From Alphaproteobacteria bacterium (GTDB lineage: Bacteria > Pseudomonadota > Alphaproteobacteria > UBA2136 > UBA6156): a stretch of 5,276 nucleotides of DNA. The notes beneath the pieces are model-generated. The model was not told where the DNA came from and did not search any database. It was given only the letters and a program-made list of their open reading frames with translations. The stretch covers positions 1 to 5,276 of the forward strand of contig JADCGN010000088.1 in NCBI GenBank assembly GCA_020249005.1, read 5' to 3'. Below, in pieces: positions 4,491 to 5,276 of the stretch. A program made the translations under genes and the position numbers. How positions within the stretch are numbered: the stretch's first letter is position 1; each line of letters opens with the position of its first letter.

Positions 4491-5276
4491 CAGCGTTGCG
4501 GCCGGGCTTTGGCGCTGCTGCGCTCACCGCCCCCAAAGCCTCCTGCGCCACCGTCACGTCCCTTACCGGCGTGGCTGCGCTTCTGGAAGCCGCCATGGCT
4601 GGGGGTCGCGCTGCGGCTGCGCGGTTGGCCACCGGCACCGCCCGAAAAATTCGGCTTGCGCGGTTGCTTGCGGCTGCGCGGCGCCAAGGCCCCTTGGCGG
4701 GCAAATTCTTCCAGGCTCAATTCGCTTTCATGACCGGGCAGTTGGGCCAAGTCCATTTTCTTGCCCAGCACCTTTTCAATGTCGCGCAGCATTGGCACGT
4801 CGCTGGGGGCGATCAGCGAAATCGCTACGCCGCTGCTACCGCTGCGCCCGGTACGGCCAATACGGTGGATGTAGTCTTCCGCCACCTGGGGGAGGTCGAA
4901 GTTGATCACGTGGCCCAACTCTTTCACGTCAATGCCGCGCGCCGCCACATCGGTGGCTACCAGCAACTTCAACTGGCCGCGGTGCAGTTGGTCCAGCGTG
5001 CGTTTCCGCGCGTTTTGTTTCATCCCGCCGTGCAAAGCCGCGCTGGCGAAGCCGGTTTTGGCCAGGCGTTCAGCCAACTTATCGCTGCCGTGCTTGGTGG
5101 CGGCGAAGATAATCGCTTGGTCGACACGCTCTTGGCCCAATAGCTCAATCAACTGGAGGAATTTATGTTCTTGGCTATCGGCACGGTAGGCGCGTTGGGT
5201 AATCAGGCTGTGGTTGGGCTTGGCGGGGGCCAATTCAATTTTGGCCGGCTGGTGCAACACGCGAGCGGCCACCTTG
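4484..5276 (-). CDS. DEAD-box RNA helicase, RhlE-like (partial, C-terminal part)
   Basis: The window holds the last 263 residues; the gene continues past base 5276, and the N-terminal RecA domain with the Q, Walker A and DEAD motifs lies outside. The visible part contains the second RecA domain: motif IV region AIIFAATKHGSDKLAERL, LHGGMKQNARKRTLDQLHRG, motif V ATDVAARGID (4928-4957) and motif VI HRIGRTGR (4844-4867), whose arginines contact ATP. About 70 residues at the C-terminus form a basic, glycine-, serine- and arginine-rich tail of the kind that binds RNA loosely in RhlE-type helicases. Such enzymes unwind short RNA duplexes in ribosome assembly, RNA decay or cold adaptation. The GTG at 5272 is an internal valine codon, not a start, because the frame stays open to the edge and the missing half is essential. 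The gene converges on the cytochrome-YceI fusion and overlaps it by 4 bases. Family is certain; the RhlE subgroup is probable. Confidence 0.93.
   Translation of the reverse strand, partial: KVAARVLHQPAKIELAPAKPNHSLITQRAYRADSQEHKFLQLIELLGQERVDQAIIFAATKHGSDKLAERLAKTGFASAALHGGMKQNARKRTLDQLHRGQLKLLVATDVAARGIDVKELGHVINFDLPQVAEDYIHRIGRTGRSGSSGVAISLIAPSDVPMLRDIEKVLGKKMDLAQLPGHESELSLEEFARQGALAPRSRKQPRKPNFSGGAGGQPRSRSATPSHGGFQKRSHAGKGRDGGAGGFGGGERSSAKARPQRWR

Noticed and set aside
4791..4810. TTGGCACG as a sigma-54 -24 element
   Set aside because: It has no TTGC partner at the required distance and sits within helicase coding sequence.
4427..5143. 238-residue forward open frame antisense to the helicase
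   Set aside because: The reverse strand carries unmistakable helicase motifs V and VI over the same bases. The forward frame is a GC-rich shadow with no recognisable domain.

Overview
This is a GC-rich bacterial window, most likely from a proteobacterium. The best lineage clue is the regulator at 1245-2582, which looks most like the alphaproteobacterial FlbD family, so an alphaproteobacterium is favoured but not proven. Bases 1-21 are almost certainly leftover Illumina adapter rather than genome. The window therefore probably begins at the raw end of a draft or metagenomic contig, and real sequence starts at about base 22.

Layout. (1) Positions 64-1188 (+) encode a membrane-anchored protein with seven ankyrin repeats, predicted to face the periplasm. 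(2) Positions 1245-2582 (+) encode a sigma-54-dependent activator with an intact AAA+ core, a receiver-like N-terminus that has lost its phosphorylation residues, and a Fis-type helix-turn-helix. (3) Positions 2666-3331 (+) encode a secreted YceI-family lipid-binding protein. (4) Positions 3375-4487 (+) encode a fusion of a cytochrome b561 membrane domain to a second YceI domain, joined by a segment that still looks like a signal peptide. (5) Positions 4484-5276 (-) encode the C-terminal part of a DEAD-box RNA helicase (RhlE-like) that runs off the right edge. Its stop codon overlaps the stop codon of gene 4 inside a 10-bp palindrome.

How the genes fit together. Genes 3 and 4 form a clear functional pair: E. 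coli also has a b561-type cytochrome (yceJ) next to yceI. Here there is one free periplasmic YceI and one tethered to the cytochrome, which suggests that isoprenoid or quinone-like lipid binding is linked to electron transfer at the inner membrane. Genes 1 and 2 are close and co-directional and may be co-transcribed, but nothing in the window shows what the regulator controls. There are no flagellar genes here, although FlbD relatives usually control them. Gene 5 is an unrelated convergent neighbour.

I see no tRNA, rRNA, CRISPR array, insertion sequence or phage gene, and no gene-free stretch longer than 300 bases. The longest gap between genes is 83 bases (2583-2665). The most interesting items are the cytochrome-YceI fusion, a possible leaderless promoter in front of it, and the divergent FlbD-like regulator. 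None of them on its own establishes a new system.
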